A stretch of DNA of 64,000 bases from Sphingopyxis sp. JAI108 (GTDB lineage: Bacteria; Pseudomonadota; Alphaproteobacteria; Sphingomonadales; Sphingomonadaceae), in the NCBI RefSeq assembly GCF_013410105.1, contig NZ_JACCCJ010000003.1:1-64000 (forward strand), in the 5' to 3' direction. Positions 1-7,930 of the stretch are shown here, in pieces. The position numbers were made by a program, and so were the translations under genes. Positions within the stretch are counted from its first letter, which is position 1. Each line of letters opens with the position of its first letter. The notes beneath the pieces are model-generated. The model was given only the letters and a program-made list of their open reading frames with translations. It ran no database searches and had not been told where the DNA came from.

Positions 1-243
1 TGCCTGCGGCAGCCCGCGTTCAATCAGGTGCGGCGATCGCTGGGCCGCTTTACATCGAGGCTAGCACCAATCCGCGCAGCGGTTCGTGCATCGGCGAAGT
101 CAAGCCGACACGCGTACAGGGATCACGCAGATTCCGGAAAGTCTGAAATGAATTCGCAATCCGCCGCGTTGGCTTATTGGGAACGCATTGACCGCTTTTG
201 CAGATGCTATACCTATCCCAAAATTCGGCTTCAAAGGTTCGCG

Positions 244-756
244 ATGTCTTACGCCCATTCAACTCGAATGACCTTTACCAACATGCTTGGCACCCTCGAT
301 CACCTCGTCAGCAAGGCCATCGATGCCCGCATGACGGACGATGTGCTTGTTGAGAAGCTTACTGACGACATGTTTCCGCTCGAGTTGCAGTTCAGAGTCG
401 CACTTAACCAGGTGCTTTTGGCGCTCAATCAGGTCGGTGGAAAATCAGTGCCACTCGAAGAAACTCCATATCGGTCACTTGCCGAAATTCGCCAACGGAT
501 TTCGGTTGTTCGCGCACATGTCGATCACGCCGAGCCGATTGAATGGGCAGACGCCGAGGCGACTGTCGATCTAAAGCTGCCGAATGGTGTTCGCTTTTTG
601 ATGTCGTCGGAGGAAGACATTCGAGACTGGATAATGCCGAACTTTTACTTTCACGTGACGATGGCCTACGCCTTGCTCCGCAATGCGGGGCTAGCCATCG
701 GCAAGATGGATTTCATACCACATATGGACCGTCATAAGGTGCCACCTGCGAAGTAG
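244..756 (+). CDS. DUF1993-family hypothetical protein
   Basis: This 170-residue soluble protein has no signal peptide or membrane segment. The pattern near residues 35-55 (DDMFPLELQFRVALNQVLLAL) and the later 'IPHMDRHK' region match DUF1993 proteins, a family usually of about 170 residues. These are predicted four-helix bundles related in shape to the DinB fold. The reading frame is open further upstream, to position 28. The ATG at 244 was chosen because it gives the family's normal length and N-terminus (MSYAHSTRMTFTNMLGTLDHL), and an AAAGG stretch precedes it. The biochemical role is unknown. It stands alone, with about 580 bases of non-coding DNA behind it. Confidence 0.75.
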   Translation: MSYAHSTRMTFTNMLGTLDHLVSKAIDARMTDDVLVEKLTDDMFPLELQFRVALNQVLLALNQVGGKSVPLEETPYRSLAEIRQRISVVRAHVDHAEPIEWADAEATVDLKLPNGVRFLMSSEEDIRDWIMPNFYFHVTMAYALLRNAGLAIGKMDFIPHMDRHKVPPAK

Positions 757-1283
757 CAGCGCGTTGCCATGGCGCGTTATCGAGCCTCGCCCTTAGCTGG
801 CTGGGAACGTCCGCTTCTCCCGCGTGCGACCCAAAAACTGCCGTTCCGTTGTCGGCCAGTTGAGCTGGGCGAGCGAACGACGGCTGGTTCCGAGCATCAC
901 CAATTTCGAGATTTGTTACGCCGTGGCAGCAACGCAGCTAACGTTGACACTCTTAACGGTGACCCCGGGCGCCTGCCACAATTCGGGCAAGCTTGCCCTC
1001 CGTGCTTGTTCCTCTTCGTCGAACAAGATCAGACCCAGTCCTTCGCCAGAATCATCGAACGAGCACGATCGCTGACTGCGTCGACGAGCAACGGTCAACC
1101 ACACGTTGCCGTGACCAGCAAGAATTAAGACGGAGCGGCCCCCGCTGATCCCTTGAATTAATTTCGAGGCGTCAACTGAGCTGAAGTAGAATGCTCCCGT
1201 TCCGGTACCTATAAGCTACAGATAGTGGAAAAAATCTATGATCGGCTGGCGTTACGGGACACTGGCCGGTCCTGCATGCTTTC
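757..1283. other. non-coding gap, no gene recognised
   Basis: About 530 bases lie between the DUF1993-like gene and the terminator of the kinase gene. Short open frames exist on both strands, but none has a convincing ribosome-binding site, composition or recognisable protein pattern. I see no tRNA, transposon end or clear long repeat. It may be decayed sequence. Confidence 0.5.
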
Positions 1284-1318
1284 CAAAAAAATCCGCAACT
1301 GATCGATGGCAGTTGCGG
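1284..1318 (-). terminator. rho-independent terminator of the winged-helix/kinase gene
   Basis: Read on the minus strand, a perfect 9-bp stem (CCGCAACTG / CAGTTGCGG, arms at 1310-1318 and 1293-1301) with an 8-base loop is followed directly by a run of seven T (plus-strand A at 1285-1291). It starts 17 bases after the stop codon of the minus-strand gene at 1335. This is a textbook intrinsic terminator and marks the end of that transcript. Confidence 0.9.
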
Positions 1319-1334
1319 CGGAGAATGAGACCGA

Positions 1335-4064
1335 TCAGCCGCCCTTGGACGCCAGCTTTGCCTCGAGCTTGCTGGCCCGCGCCTTTGCCGACACATCCTT
1401 TGCATCGGCGAGCGCCGGCGCGGCGCTTGCGAGCAATCTCCGCGCTTCGGCCTCGCTGCCGCTACCCAGCGCAGCCTCGGCGAGCGCGAGATCGATAGTC
1501 GCGCCGATGTCGGGATTGCCTAGCAATTGCGCCATTTTTCCCCGGTCGAGGCCGGTCAGCAAGCCGCGCGCGTCGGCGAAGCGGTCGTTGGCGATCAGGC
1601 ATTCGGCGGTGAAATACTGCACGACATGCGTGAGCGGATAGTCGGCGCCAAAGACGGCGCGAGCGGTCGAAAGGGCGTTGTTCGCGATTCCCATCGCCTG
1701 CGGGCGGCGCGACGTCTGGCATAGCGCGGATGCATAGTCGATCTGGCCGACCAGCGCCTGGTGCGATTGCGGTCCGGCCAGCGCGGCGGCGCCCCGCCAG
1801 ACCCGCTCGGCTTCGCGCGCCGCGGCATCATATTGCCCGAGCGCCGCGAAACTTTCGAACCGCGTCGAGTGCAAGGCCAGCGTGAAGCGGTGGTCGGGGC
1901 CGAAACGCTTCAGCATCGCGGCGAGGAGCGGGGCGCTGGCCTTCAACGCCTCGTCGTGCCGTCCCGTCATCGACAGGCTGTTCAGCCAATGCTGCCGCGT
2001 GACGAGCGTGTCGGGATGGTCTGCGCCCCGGATACGCGTCGAATCGCGCACGATGGCGCGCGCGACCGGCTCTGCGTCTTCGGCACGGCCGAGCCGCATC
2101 AATGTCAGCACGAGCGATGACCGCGTCTTGAGCAATTGCCCCTGTGGCACCGCGCTGCCCGCCGCCTCGCCGATCTTCACCGCTCGCTGAAACGCGCGCT
2201 CGGCGGCCGCTATGTCCGCCATATAGCCATAAGCACCTTCGGCCGAGGCGAGCGCGAAGCCGACCCGCCCGGCATCGCCGCGCGCGCCGAGCCGCTTGCG
2301 CTCGGCCGAGAGCAGCTTGCCGGCGACCTCGAGCCTTTCGGGCTGACCCGAGGTCGATTCCATGTGGATGCGACCGAGCCGGCCAACGACGGCATCGTCG
2401 CTCTCTATCTCGCCCGCCTTGCCGAACAGCGCGTCGGCGCGCGCATATTCGGCGCGCGCGGTGTCGAAATCGGATCGCTGATGAAAGGCGCGCGCGACCG
2501 CGAGATGGAGCCGCGCAGCGACATGCGGCGCGCCGGCAAAGCGTTGGTCGATCTGCTGGCTCGCGCGCTTGATCGCGTCGATCACGGTTTCGTCGGCGCT
2601 GGATTTCGCTGGATCCGGGCTGCCGAGCACATCCTCGGCGATAAAGGCATAGCTGGTTTCGGCGAGTTCGCGCGCCGCCACCGCCTCGTTGCGCTGGTGC
2701 CATGCATAGGCGGCGAGTGCCGATGCGGTCAGCAGTCCGATGGTCAGGCTGGCGAAGGCGGCACGAACCCACGGGCGACGCGCAGCGCGCTTGTCATCCA
2801 GTTTTTGCTGCTCGGCGAGCCGCGCTGCCTGCTCGGCTTGCGCAACGGCCTCGGTGCGGCGTTGCGGCAGGCGGTCCAGCCGGTCGGCGAGTTCTTCGGC
2901 GCTCGCCAACCGTTCGGCCGGCGCTCCCGCCGCCGCACGCGCGATGTCGTCGCGCAGCAAGGGATCGGCCACGCGTGCTTCCCAGCCCGGCGCCAGCGCT
3001 GCGTAAAAATCGCCGATGACGAGCTGATAGAGGATAAGGCCGAGCGCATAGATGTCGCTCTTCGCCGTCGGCACGGCTTCGCCCGCGAGTTCGGGCGCGC
3101 GATACGCCAGCGTACCCGATCGTGGCTCGTCCTTGCCAAGGTCGGCGTCGAGCGAGCCGGGGTCCGTGATGTGATAATTGGCGAGGACCGCGTCATCGAG
3201 CAGCCGCCCGCTCCCGAAATCGACAAGCCGCACCATCGGCTCGTCGTCGACCTGGTCGATCAGGATGTTCGCGGGCTTCAGATCCTTGTGCAGCACGCCC
3301 ATGCCATGAACCGCCGCGAGCGCGCGCGAGATCATCGCGGCGGCCGACAGGCGCCGTTCGAGCGAGATGGCGGCTAAACCGCCCGCAGCCTCGGCCCATG
3401 CCAGCAGGTCGTCGCCGCCCCACGCATATTCCAGAAAGAAGGGCGCCGTGTCGAAATTCCATTCGTGGAGCGCCGGGATCGGAGCGGTCTTTCCCAGCCC
3501 GGCGAAGAGCAGGCGCGACAGCGCCGCTTCACGCTTCAGGCTGCGGAGCCGGTCGGGTGCGTCGGCGAATTTGAAGACGCGCGCCTCGCCTGTCTTCGCC
3601 TGCCGGGCGCGCCAGACATCCTCGCTGCCGGTGTCGCCTAGCGGACGGTCGAGCTGCCACAGCTTGCGGCCGGGAACACTGTCGCCCGGCGCAAAGGCGA
3701 AGCGCGGCGCGAGCGGCGTGTCGATGCTTTCGACCGCGACGGTGGCGACGAGCCGGTAGCCGACGCGCGGTACGGTCGCGATGATCGCATCGGCTTCACC
3801 GCCCAGCGCCTTGCGCAATTTCGATATGGCGGTGGCGAGCGAACCTTCGACCACGGTAAGGCCCGGCCAGACGGCATCGAGTATCTCGTCCTTGGTGACA
3901 ACCTCACCCGCGCGCAGCAGTAGCTCGTGCAGTACTTCGAGCGGCTTGCCCTCGAGCGCGACGGCGCGCCCGTCGATGCGCAGTGCCCAGCTCGCCTCGT
4001 CGAAATCGGCGTTGGCGAAGTGCCAGAGGCGCCGCCGGCGCCGTGACGAATGGGTTCCCGACAT
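1335..4064 (-). CDS. winged-helix / Ser-Thr protein kinase / TPR membrane protein
   Basis: This protein has about 909 residues. Residues 12-108 form an OmpR/CadC-type winged helix (LEVLHELLLRAGEVVTKDEI, then TVPRVGYRLVA). A Hanks-type kinase follows at about 138-400: Lys165 (RVFKFA), catalytic Asp261 in LHKDLKPANIL, Mg-binding Asp282 in VDFGSGR and an APE-like RAPEL motif, so it looks catalytically intact. One hydrophobic helix lies near 435-455. The remaining 450 residues are helical TPR-like repeats. A DNA-binding domain, kinase and TPR sensor in one membrane chain suggests a CadC-like regulator with added phosphorylation; target and signal are unknown. ATG 4064 was chosen; GTG 4073 in the same frame is possible but lies only 2 bases from the G-rich ribosome site. 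It is divergent from the operon at 4174. Confidence 0.85.
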   Translation of the reverse strand: MSGTHSSRRRRRLWHFANADFDEASWALRIDGRAVALEGKPLEVLHELLLRAGEVVTKDEILDAVWPGLTVVEGSLATAISKLRKALGGEADAIIATVPRVGYRLVATVAVESIDTPLAPRFAFAPGDSVPGRKLWQLDRPLGDTGSEDVWRARQAKTGEARVFKFADAPDRLRSLKREAALSRLLFAGLGKTAPIPALHEWNFDTAPFFLEYAWGGDDLLAWAEAAGGLAAISLERRLSAAAMISRALAAVHGMGVLHKDLKPANILIDQVDDEPMVRLVDFGSGRLLDDAVLANYHITDPGSLDADLGKDEPRSGTLAYRAPELAGEAVPTAKSDIYALGLILYQLVIGDFYAALAPGWEARVADPLLRDDIARAAAGAPAERLASAEELADRLDRLPQRRTEAVAQAEQAARLAEQQKLDDKRAARRPWVRAAFASLTIGLLTASALAAYAWHQRNEAVAARELAETSYAFIAEDVLGSPDPAKSSADETVIDAIKRASQQIDQRFAGAPHVAARLHLAVARAFHQRSDFDTARAEYARADALFGKAGEIESDDAVVGRLGRIHMESTSGQPERLEVAGKLLSAERKRLGARGDAGRVGFALASAEGAYGYMADIAAAERAFQRAVKIGEAAGSAVPQGQLLKTRSSLVLTLMRLGRAEDAEPVARAIVRDSTRIRGADHPDTLVTRQHWLNSLSMTGRHDEALKASAPLLAAMLKRFGPDHRFTLALHSTRFESFAALGQYDAAAREAERVWRGAAALAGPQSHQALVGQIDYASALCQTSRRPQAMGIANNALSTARAVFGADYPLTHVVQYFTAECLIANDRFADARGLLTGLDRGKMAQLLGNPDIGATIDLALAEAALGSGSEAEARRLLASAAPALADAKDVSAKARASKLEAKLASKGG

Positions 4065-4088
4065 AGAAATCACAGCCCCCCGACCATT

Positions 4089-4107
4089 CTTTAGAAAAGC
4101 TTTAGAA
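4089..4107. promoter_or_regulatory. 11-bp-period direct repeat, candidate winged-helix binding site
   Basis: CTTTAGAA occurs twice, at 4089-4096 and 4100-4107, so the period is exactly 11 bp (TTTAGAA-AAGC-TTTAGAA, a 7-4-7 layout). OmpR/PhoB-type winged helices bind tandem direct repeats of this spacing. The site is 25 bp upstream of the divergent winged-helix/kinase gene, so autoregulation is the natural guess. The function is inferred. Confidence 0.5.
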
Positions 4108-4121
4108 CAGGATCAGGACGC

Positions 4122-4161
4122 GAATTCAAGGATGTGCGAGCAATCTCCGACGATTGAATTC
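4122..4161. repeat. inverted repeat GAATTCAA ... TTGAATTC
   Basis: Perfect 8-bp arms lie at 4122-4129 and 4154-4161, separated by 24 bases, and the right arm touches the ribosome-binding site of the gene at 4174. It could be an operator or an RNA hairpin that limits translation of that gene. I cannot decide between these from sequence. Confidence 0.4.
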
Positions 4162-4173
4162 GGGGAGGTCATG

Positions 4174-4824
4174 ATGAGCAGTAACGAGCAGCCGATCCGG
4201 CGTGTCGAGGACATCCACGGCTTTTTCCGCACGGGTACCGTTCGCGGCGTCGGCAACTGGTCCGAAACGCATGTGAGATCTTCGACCAGCGGCGGCGGCG
4301 GCTATGTCCACAATGGAACGGGGCACATATCGGCGCCCACGGTGACGGTATCGTCGACCAATACCGAGGTCATGCGCTTCTTCATGGAATATGGCGACGA
4401 CGACGAGGAAGAGGTGACGATCAAGGGCGGCGGCTTCGCCGCGCGCGAGGGGCAACGGGTGACGGTCGTTCGCATCGGCTCGCGCCCCGGCCGGGGCTAT
4501 AATGTCGCCTATCACAACCATAATACCGGCAACACTCACGCACCGGACGGCTGGCTGGCATGGCCGCTGGGAAAATTTCCGTCGGCTCTGATGGTGCTGA
4601 TCGCCCCGATAGTGGGCGCGATCATCGGCGCCTCGCTTTTCACCGGGCTCTGGTGGATTCTTGGACTCGCGGGGTTCAGCTGGGCCTTCTACGCCTGGCA
4701 CAAGAAGGCCGGCGAATATCGGAAGCTGAAGGAAGCAGTGCGGCAAAGGATCGACGAGGTGCTGGCCGATGCCAAGGCGGAGCATGGGCGGATGCGCGCC
4801 GGGCGCGAAGGCGAAGCGGCGTGA
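4174..4824 (+). CDS. hypothetical membrane protein
   Basis: This protein of about 216 residues has an unknown role. The N-terminal half is polar with a Gly-rich stretch and an acidic run (DDDEEEVTI). Residues near 130-170 form two adjacent hydrophobic helices (SALMVLIAPIVGAIIGASLF and the following GLWWILGLAGFSWAFYAW), with a charged helical C-terminus (KLKEAVRQRIDEVLADAKAEH). The ribosome site GGGGAGG (4162-4168) is 5 bases from ATG 4174 and 2 bases from ATG 4171, so 4174 was chosen. Its stop overlaps the GTG of the next gene, so the two are translationally coupled. It is divergent from the winged-helix/kinase gene. Confidence 0.65.
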   Translation: MSSNEQPIRRVEDIHGFFRTGTVRGVGNWSETHVRSSTSGGGGYVHNGTGHISAPTVTVSSTNTEVMRFFMEYGDDDEEEVTIKGGGFAAREGQRVTVVRIGSRPGRGYNVAYHNHNTGNTHAPDGWLAWPLGKFPSALMVLIAPIVGAIIGASLFTGLWWILGLAGFSWAFYAWHKKAGEYRKLKEAVRQRIDEVLADAKAEHGRMRAGREGEAA

Positions 4825-5768
4825 CCGGCCGGCGAGCCGCGCGTTGGCTTTCCCTTTGCCCCTTGCTGTTTTCGTCGCTGCTGATTGCGACCTGCAGCAG
4901 CGGCGAAACGCCGACGGGGGTAGGGGAAGGGGCGGCCGGCACGGCCACGGCTGGCGCCGCCGCCCCTAAAGCCGCCGCCGGCGCGAATCCGGGCGCCGAG
5001 GATCGCGACGGCGCGCTCCGCGCCGCAGGCTATCGGCAACGCGGCGGGACATGGATGACGAGTTGCGAGGCCGACATGAAGCCGGTGCCGAAGGACAGTT
5101 GGTACGGCGTCGAAAACACGGAGATGCGCGATCTGAACGGCGACGGCATCGCCGAGGCGGTGATCAGTGGCGGCAGCAGCTATTGCTTCGGAAATACCGG
5201 CCTCGCGTTCAAGCTGCTCGCCAAATCGGGAACGGACTGGAAGGTGATGACCGACAGCATGGGCATCCCGGGCTTCTACCCGCGCAAGGGCATCGCATGG
5301 CCCGACATAGAGGTCGGCGGACCGGGCGCCGATTGCTTTCCCTTCCTGCGCTGGAACGGCCGCGAATATGTCTATGGCGGTCGATCGCTCGTAGGTCGGA
5401 TTTGCGAACTGGCGCCGGCCTTCGCGCCGAAGCCGAAGGCGGCCGAGACCGGTCTGCCGATGGCCACCGGCCTCTGGGCACGCAACCGCACCGCGTGCGA
5501 TGCGCTGGCCCGCGGGCAGGGCGATCCCGACTTCATTTTCGACGGCAAGGTGATGACCGGCCCGCAGGACTATTACAATGTCACGCCGTTCAAGGCGCTC
5601 GGCGGCGGACGCTACCAGACCGGCGGCGAAGATGAGCGTCAGGTCATCGACATGAACGACCCGAAGTTCATCATCGTGCAGCAAGGCAATTGGTGGACCG
5701 GCGGCTACACCTGGTGTTCGTCCGCGCAACGCTGGAAACCGTGGGAATATTCCGAAGAGGGTTTTTGA
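4821..5768 (+). CDS. hypothetical secreted protein, probable lipoprotein
   Basis: A 315-residue exported protein of unknown function. It opens with a positively charged segment and a hydrophobic stretch ending LLIATC, with Cys25 a possible lipid-attachment site, although Thr at -1 is atypical. An Ala/Gly/Pro linker follows. The body has a calcium-loop-like DLNGDG at 104-109, paired cysteines, and a C-terminal module ending in a YTWCSSAQRW pattern. The same order of elements recurs in the next gene, suggesting paralogues. The GTG start at 4821 overlaps the preceding TGA and gives a proper signal segment; the open frame upstream has no signal and overlaps a coding region. A G/C-rich hairpin (5778-5793) follows the stop. 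Confidence 0.6.
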   Translation: MTGRRAARWLSLCPLLFSSLLIATCSSGETPTGVGEGAAGTATAGAAAPKAAAGANPGAEDRDGALRAAGYRQRGGTWMTSCEADMKPVPKDSWYGVENTEMRDLNGDGIAEAVISGGSSYCFGNTGLAFKLLAKSGTDWKVMTDSMGIPGFYPRKGIAWPDIEVGGPGADCFPFLRWNGREYVYGGRSLVGRICELAPAFAPKPKAAETGLPMATGLWARNRTACDALARGQGDPDFIFDGKVMTGPQDYYNVTPFKALGGGRYQTGGEDERQVIDMNDPKFIIVQQGNWWTGGYTWCSSAQRWKPWEYSEEGF

Positions 5769-5819
5769 CCGGTCCGGCGGGGCTCCGGCCCCGGCGTCCG
5801 GTCCTGTCGGGAGGCAATC

Positions 5820-7151
5820 ATGATCCGTTCGCTTTTCACGCTCGCATCGGCGCTGCTGCCGGTCGCCGCGCTCGTCCAGTCGCAACCGCAAGCTTGGCCG
5901 CGCGAGGTTCAGGCGGTTTATGACGAACTCAAGGCCGAATGTCGCGCGGGCGGGGGCAAGTTCGTCCCCGATCGCGCCCGGTTCGCGGTCCAAACCGAGG
6001 TAACGGGTGACGGCAAGCCCGACTGGGTTGTCGAATATGACGCGGCGCACTGCTCCAATCAGGGCTATTCGGCGTGGTGCGGCACCGCCGGCTGCATGAT
6101 CGCGATCCTCGGGTCGGGGCGCGGCGGCCTGACCGAAATCTTCAGCAACAATGTCCGCGGCTGGGAAGCGGTGAAGCTCGATCGTGGCGGGACGGGCCTC
6201 GGCCTGTCGGTGCACGGGACCGTATGCGGCAGCATCGGTGCAGACATGTGCCTCGAAGTGCTGCGCTGGGACGGACGCAAATGGGCGCTCGCCGGGCGGC
6301 GGCGCGGCACGCCCGAAGATATCGGCACCGACGGCGGCGAGCCGGCGCTCCCGCCGTCGCCAGGGCACGGTGCACGTTGGCAATTCGGCGGCACCGGGGC
6401 CGGGGCGGTCGCGGCGGTGACCGGGCATCCCCAATTCGTCGCGCTCGGGCTGCGCTGCCAGCCGGGCGGCGGCCTTTATATGAGCGTCGTGCCGACGAAG
6501 GCGCTGCGCCTGCCGCCCGCGGGCCGGCCGCTCCTGATCGGTTTTCGGAGTCACGGGGAATTGACCGAAGCGACGCAGCAACTGATGCTCGAACCCGGCA
6601 AGCCCGATTTCAGCGGCGCGCTCGACCCGGCGATGCAGGCGCTGCTGACCGGCGCGGACGCCGACCTTGCCGCCTATGCCAGCACCGACGGCGGCGACGA
6701 GTGGGAGGAAATCACCTATCTGTCGCTTGCGGGATCGACCGCGGCGATCCGCTCGCTTGAAAAACAATGCCCGCAGGTGGCGGCGGTCTCGCCCGCGGCG
6801 AAGCCCGGCCAGTCCCGCGCCGTGCCGCTGCCCGTCGGCTATTATGTCGATATGCGTATCGGCACCTGCGCCAGGCCCTTCGGCGACGGGACGCTCTATC
6901 TTGCCGAGGATCGGCTCGTATCGCCTTACAACAGCTGCAAATTTACCAGCCTAAAAATGGTCGATGGCCGGAATTTCCGGCAAACCGAGAGCTGTCTGGA
7001 CGAGGACGGGCGGCCGACCGCCGGGACGACCAACTATCGCGTCACCGGGCCGCGGTCTTTCGCGGTCGAAACCTACAGCGAAGACTGGACCTGGTGCCCC
7101 GCCGCGCAATTGCCGGCAAAGGCGCGCTTCTACAAGGGCGCGGGACGATGA
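5820..7151 (+). CDS. hypothetical secreted protein, paralogue-like to the gene before it
   Basis: A 443-residue protein with an N-terminal signal peptide (MIRSLFTLASALLPVAALVQ). It shares an arrangement with its upstream neighbour: an early Cys, a TGDGKPDWVVEYD loop of EF-hand/FG-GAP type, a C..C pair near 80-93, and a C-terminal module with the ETYSEDWTWCPAAQ pattern, comparable to YTWCSSAQRW in the neighbour. Several cysteines suggest disulfides and a periplasmic or surface location. GGGAGG at 5809-5814 supports the ATG at 5820. The function is not recognised. It is probably transcribed together with the two preceding genes. Confidence 0.65.
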   Translation: MIRSLFTLASALLPVAALVQSQPQAWPREVQAVYDELKAECRAGGGKFVPDRARFAVQTEVTGDGKPDWVVEYDAAHCSNQGYSAWCGTAGCMIAILGSGRGGLTEIFSNNVRGWEAVKLDRGGTGLGLSVHGTVCGSIGADMCLEVLRWDGRKWALAGRRRGTPEDIGTDGGEPALPPSPGHGARWQFGGTGAGAVAAVTGHPQFVALGLRCQPGGGLYMSVVPTKALRLPPAGRPLLIGFRSHGELTEATQQLMLEPGKPDFSGALDPAMQALLTGADADLAAYASTDGGDEWEEITYLSLAGSTAAIRSLEKQCPQVAAVSPAAKPGQSRAVPLPVGYYVDMRIGTCARPFGDGTLYLAEDRLVSPYNSCKFTSLKMVDGRNFRQTESCLDEDGRPTAGTTNYRVTGPRSFAVETYSEDWTWCPAAQLPAKARFYKGAGR

Positions 7152-7312
7152 TCAGCCGGGGCGGGGCGCGCAATCATGCTCGTCGGGCATCGCCGGAATC
7201 GATCACCGCAAAATCCCGAACATTGCCGCGCCCGGCGTCCCCCAATATTATTCGGGTTGCGGCGGCTGCAAAATCTGCCGATCAACCCGCATCGAGCAGG
7301 CGGGGCGCAGGC

Positions 7313-7930
7313 ATGGTGGCGAAGCATAATATCCTGATCGTCGACGATCACCGCATCACGCAGAGCGGGTTGCGCTTCCTGTTCGGATCGCTCGATCGCT
7401 ATACGGTGGTGGGGGCGCTCGATCGCGGGGCGACGGTCAATGCCTTCGTCCAGTCGCAGCCCGTCGACCTGGTGATCCTCGATCTCAATCTGCCCGATGT
7501 GCGCGGAATCAATGTGCTCGCCGAAATCGTCGGCTCGCGCGATATGACGGTTATCATCCTGACCGGCGAAACGCATGTGAACGAGATTCATTCGGCGTTG
7601 AAGCTGGGCGCGCGCGCGATCGTCAGCAAGTCGGACTCGCTCGACCATATCGTCGCCGCCTGCGACGCGGCGCTGGCGGGGGAAATCTATGTCTCACCCC
7701 ATATCGGCGAGGCGCTCGGCAAGTTCCAGCAGCCGCCGGTTGCGCTGTCGTCGCGGCAAATGGCGATTCTCCATTATCTGGCGCAGGGCGAGACGAACAA
7801 GGAAATCGCCTATCGGCTGTCGATCGCGCCGCCGACGGTGTCCTTCCATATCGCCGAGTTGCGGCGCAAGCTCGACGTCGCGCACAATCGCAAGATCGTC
7901 GAGCGCGCGAACGAGCTAAACCTGCTCTGA
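7313..7930 (+). CDS. NarL/FixJ-type response regulator
   Basis: A 205-residue two-domain regulator. The receiver domain (residues 1-120) shows the acidic pair in ILIVDDH, the phospho-acceptor Asp in LVILDLNLPD, the Thr of ILTGE and the Lys of IVSKSDS. The C-terminal LuxR-type helix-turn-helix (LSSRQMAILHYLAQGETNKEIAYRL) binds DNA. The ATG at 7313 gives the standard receiver start (MVAKHNILIVDDH); the frame is open far upstream but as a shadow of the preceding gene. It is convergent with, and overlaps by 15 bases, the histidine kinase gene on the other strand, the likely partner. The target may be the divergent kinase/adhesin intergenic region. Confidence 0.9.
   Translation: MVAKHNILIVDDHRITQSGLRFLFGSLDRYTVVGALDRGATVNAFVQSQPVDLVILDLNLPDVRGINVLAEIVGSRDMTVIILTGETHVNEIHSALKLGARAIVSKSDSLDHIVAACDAALAGEIYVSPHIGEALGKFQQPPVALSSRQMAILHYLAQGETNKEIAYRLSIAPPTVSFHIAELRRKLDVAHNRKIVERANELNLL

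Noticed and set aside
769..1128. 119-residue open frame after the DUF1993-like gene
   Set aside because: No ribosome site, no recognisable pattern and competing frames over the same stretch; treated as non-coding.
5778..5793. CGGGGC-TCCG-GCCCCG hairpin as a terminator
   Set aside because: It has no T-run and lies between two genes that are probably co-transcribed, so I do not call it a terminator.
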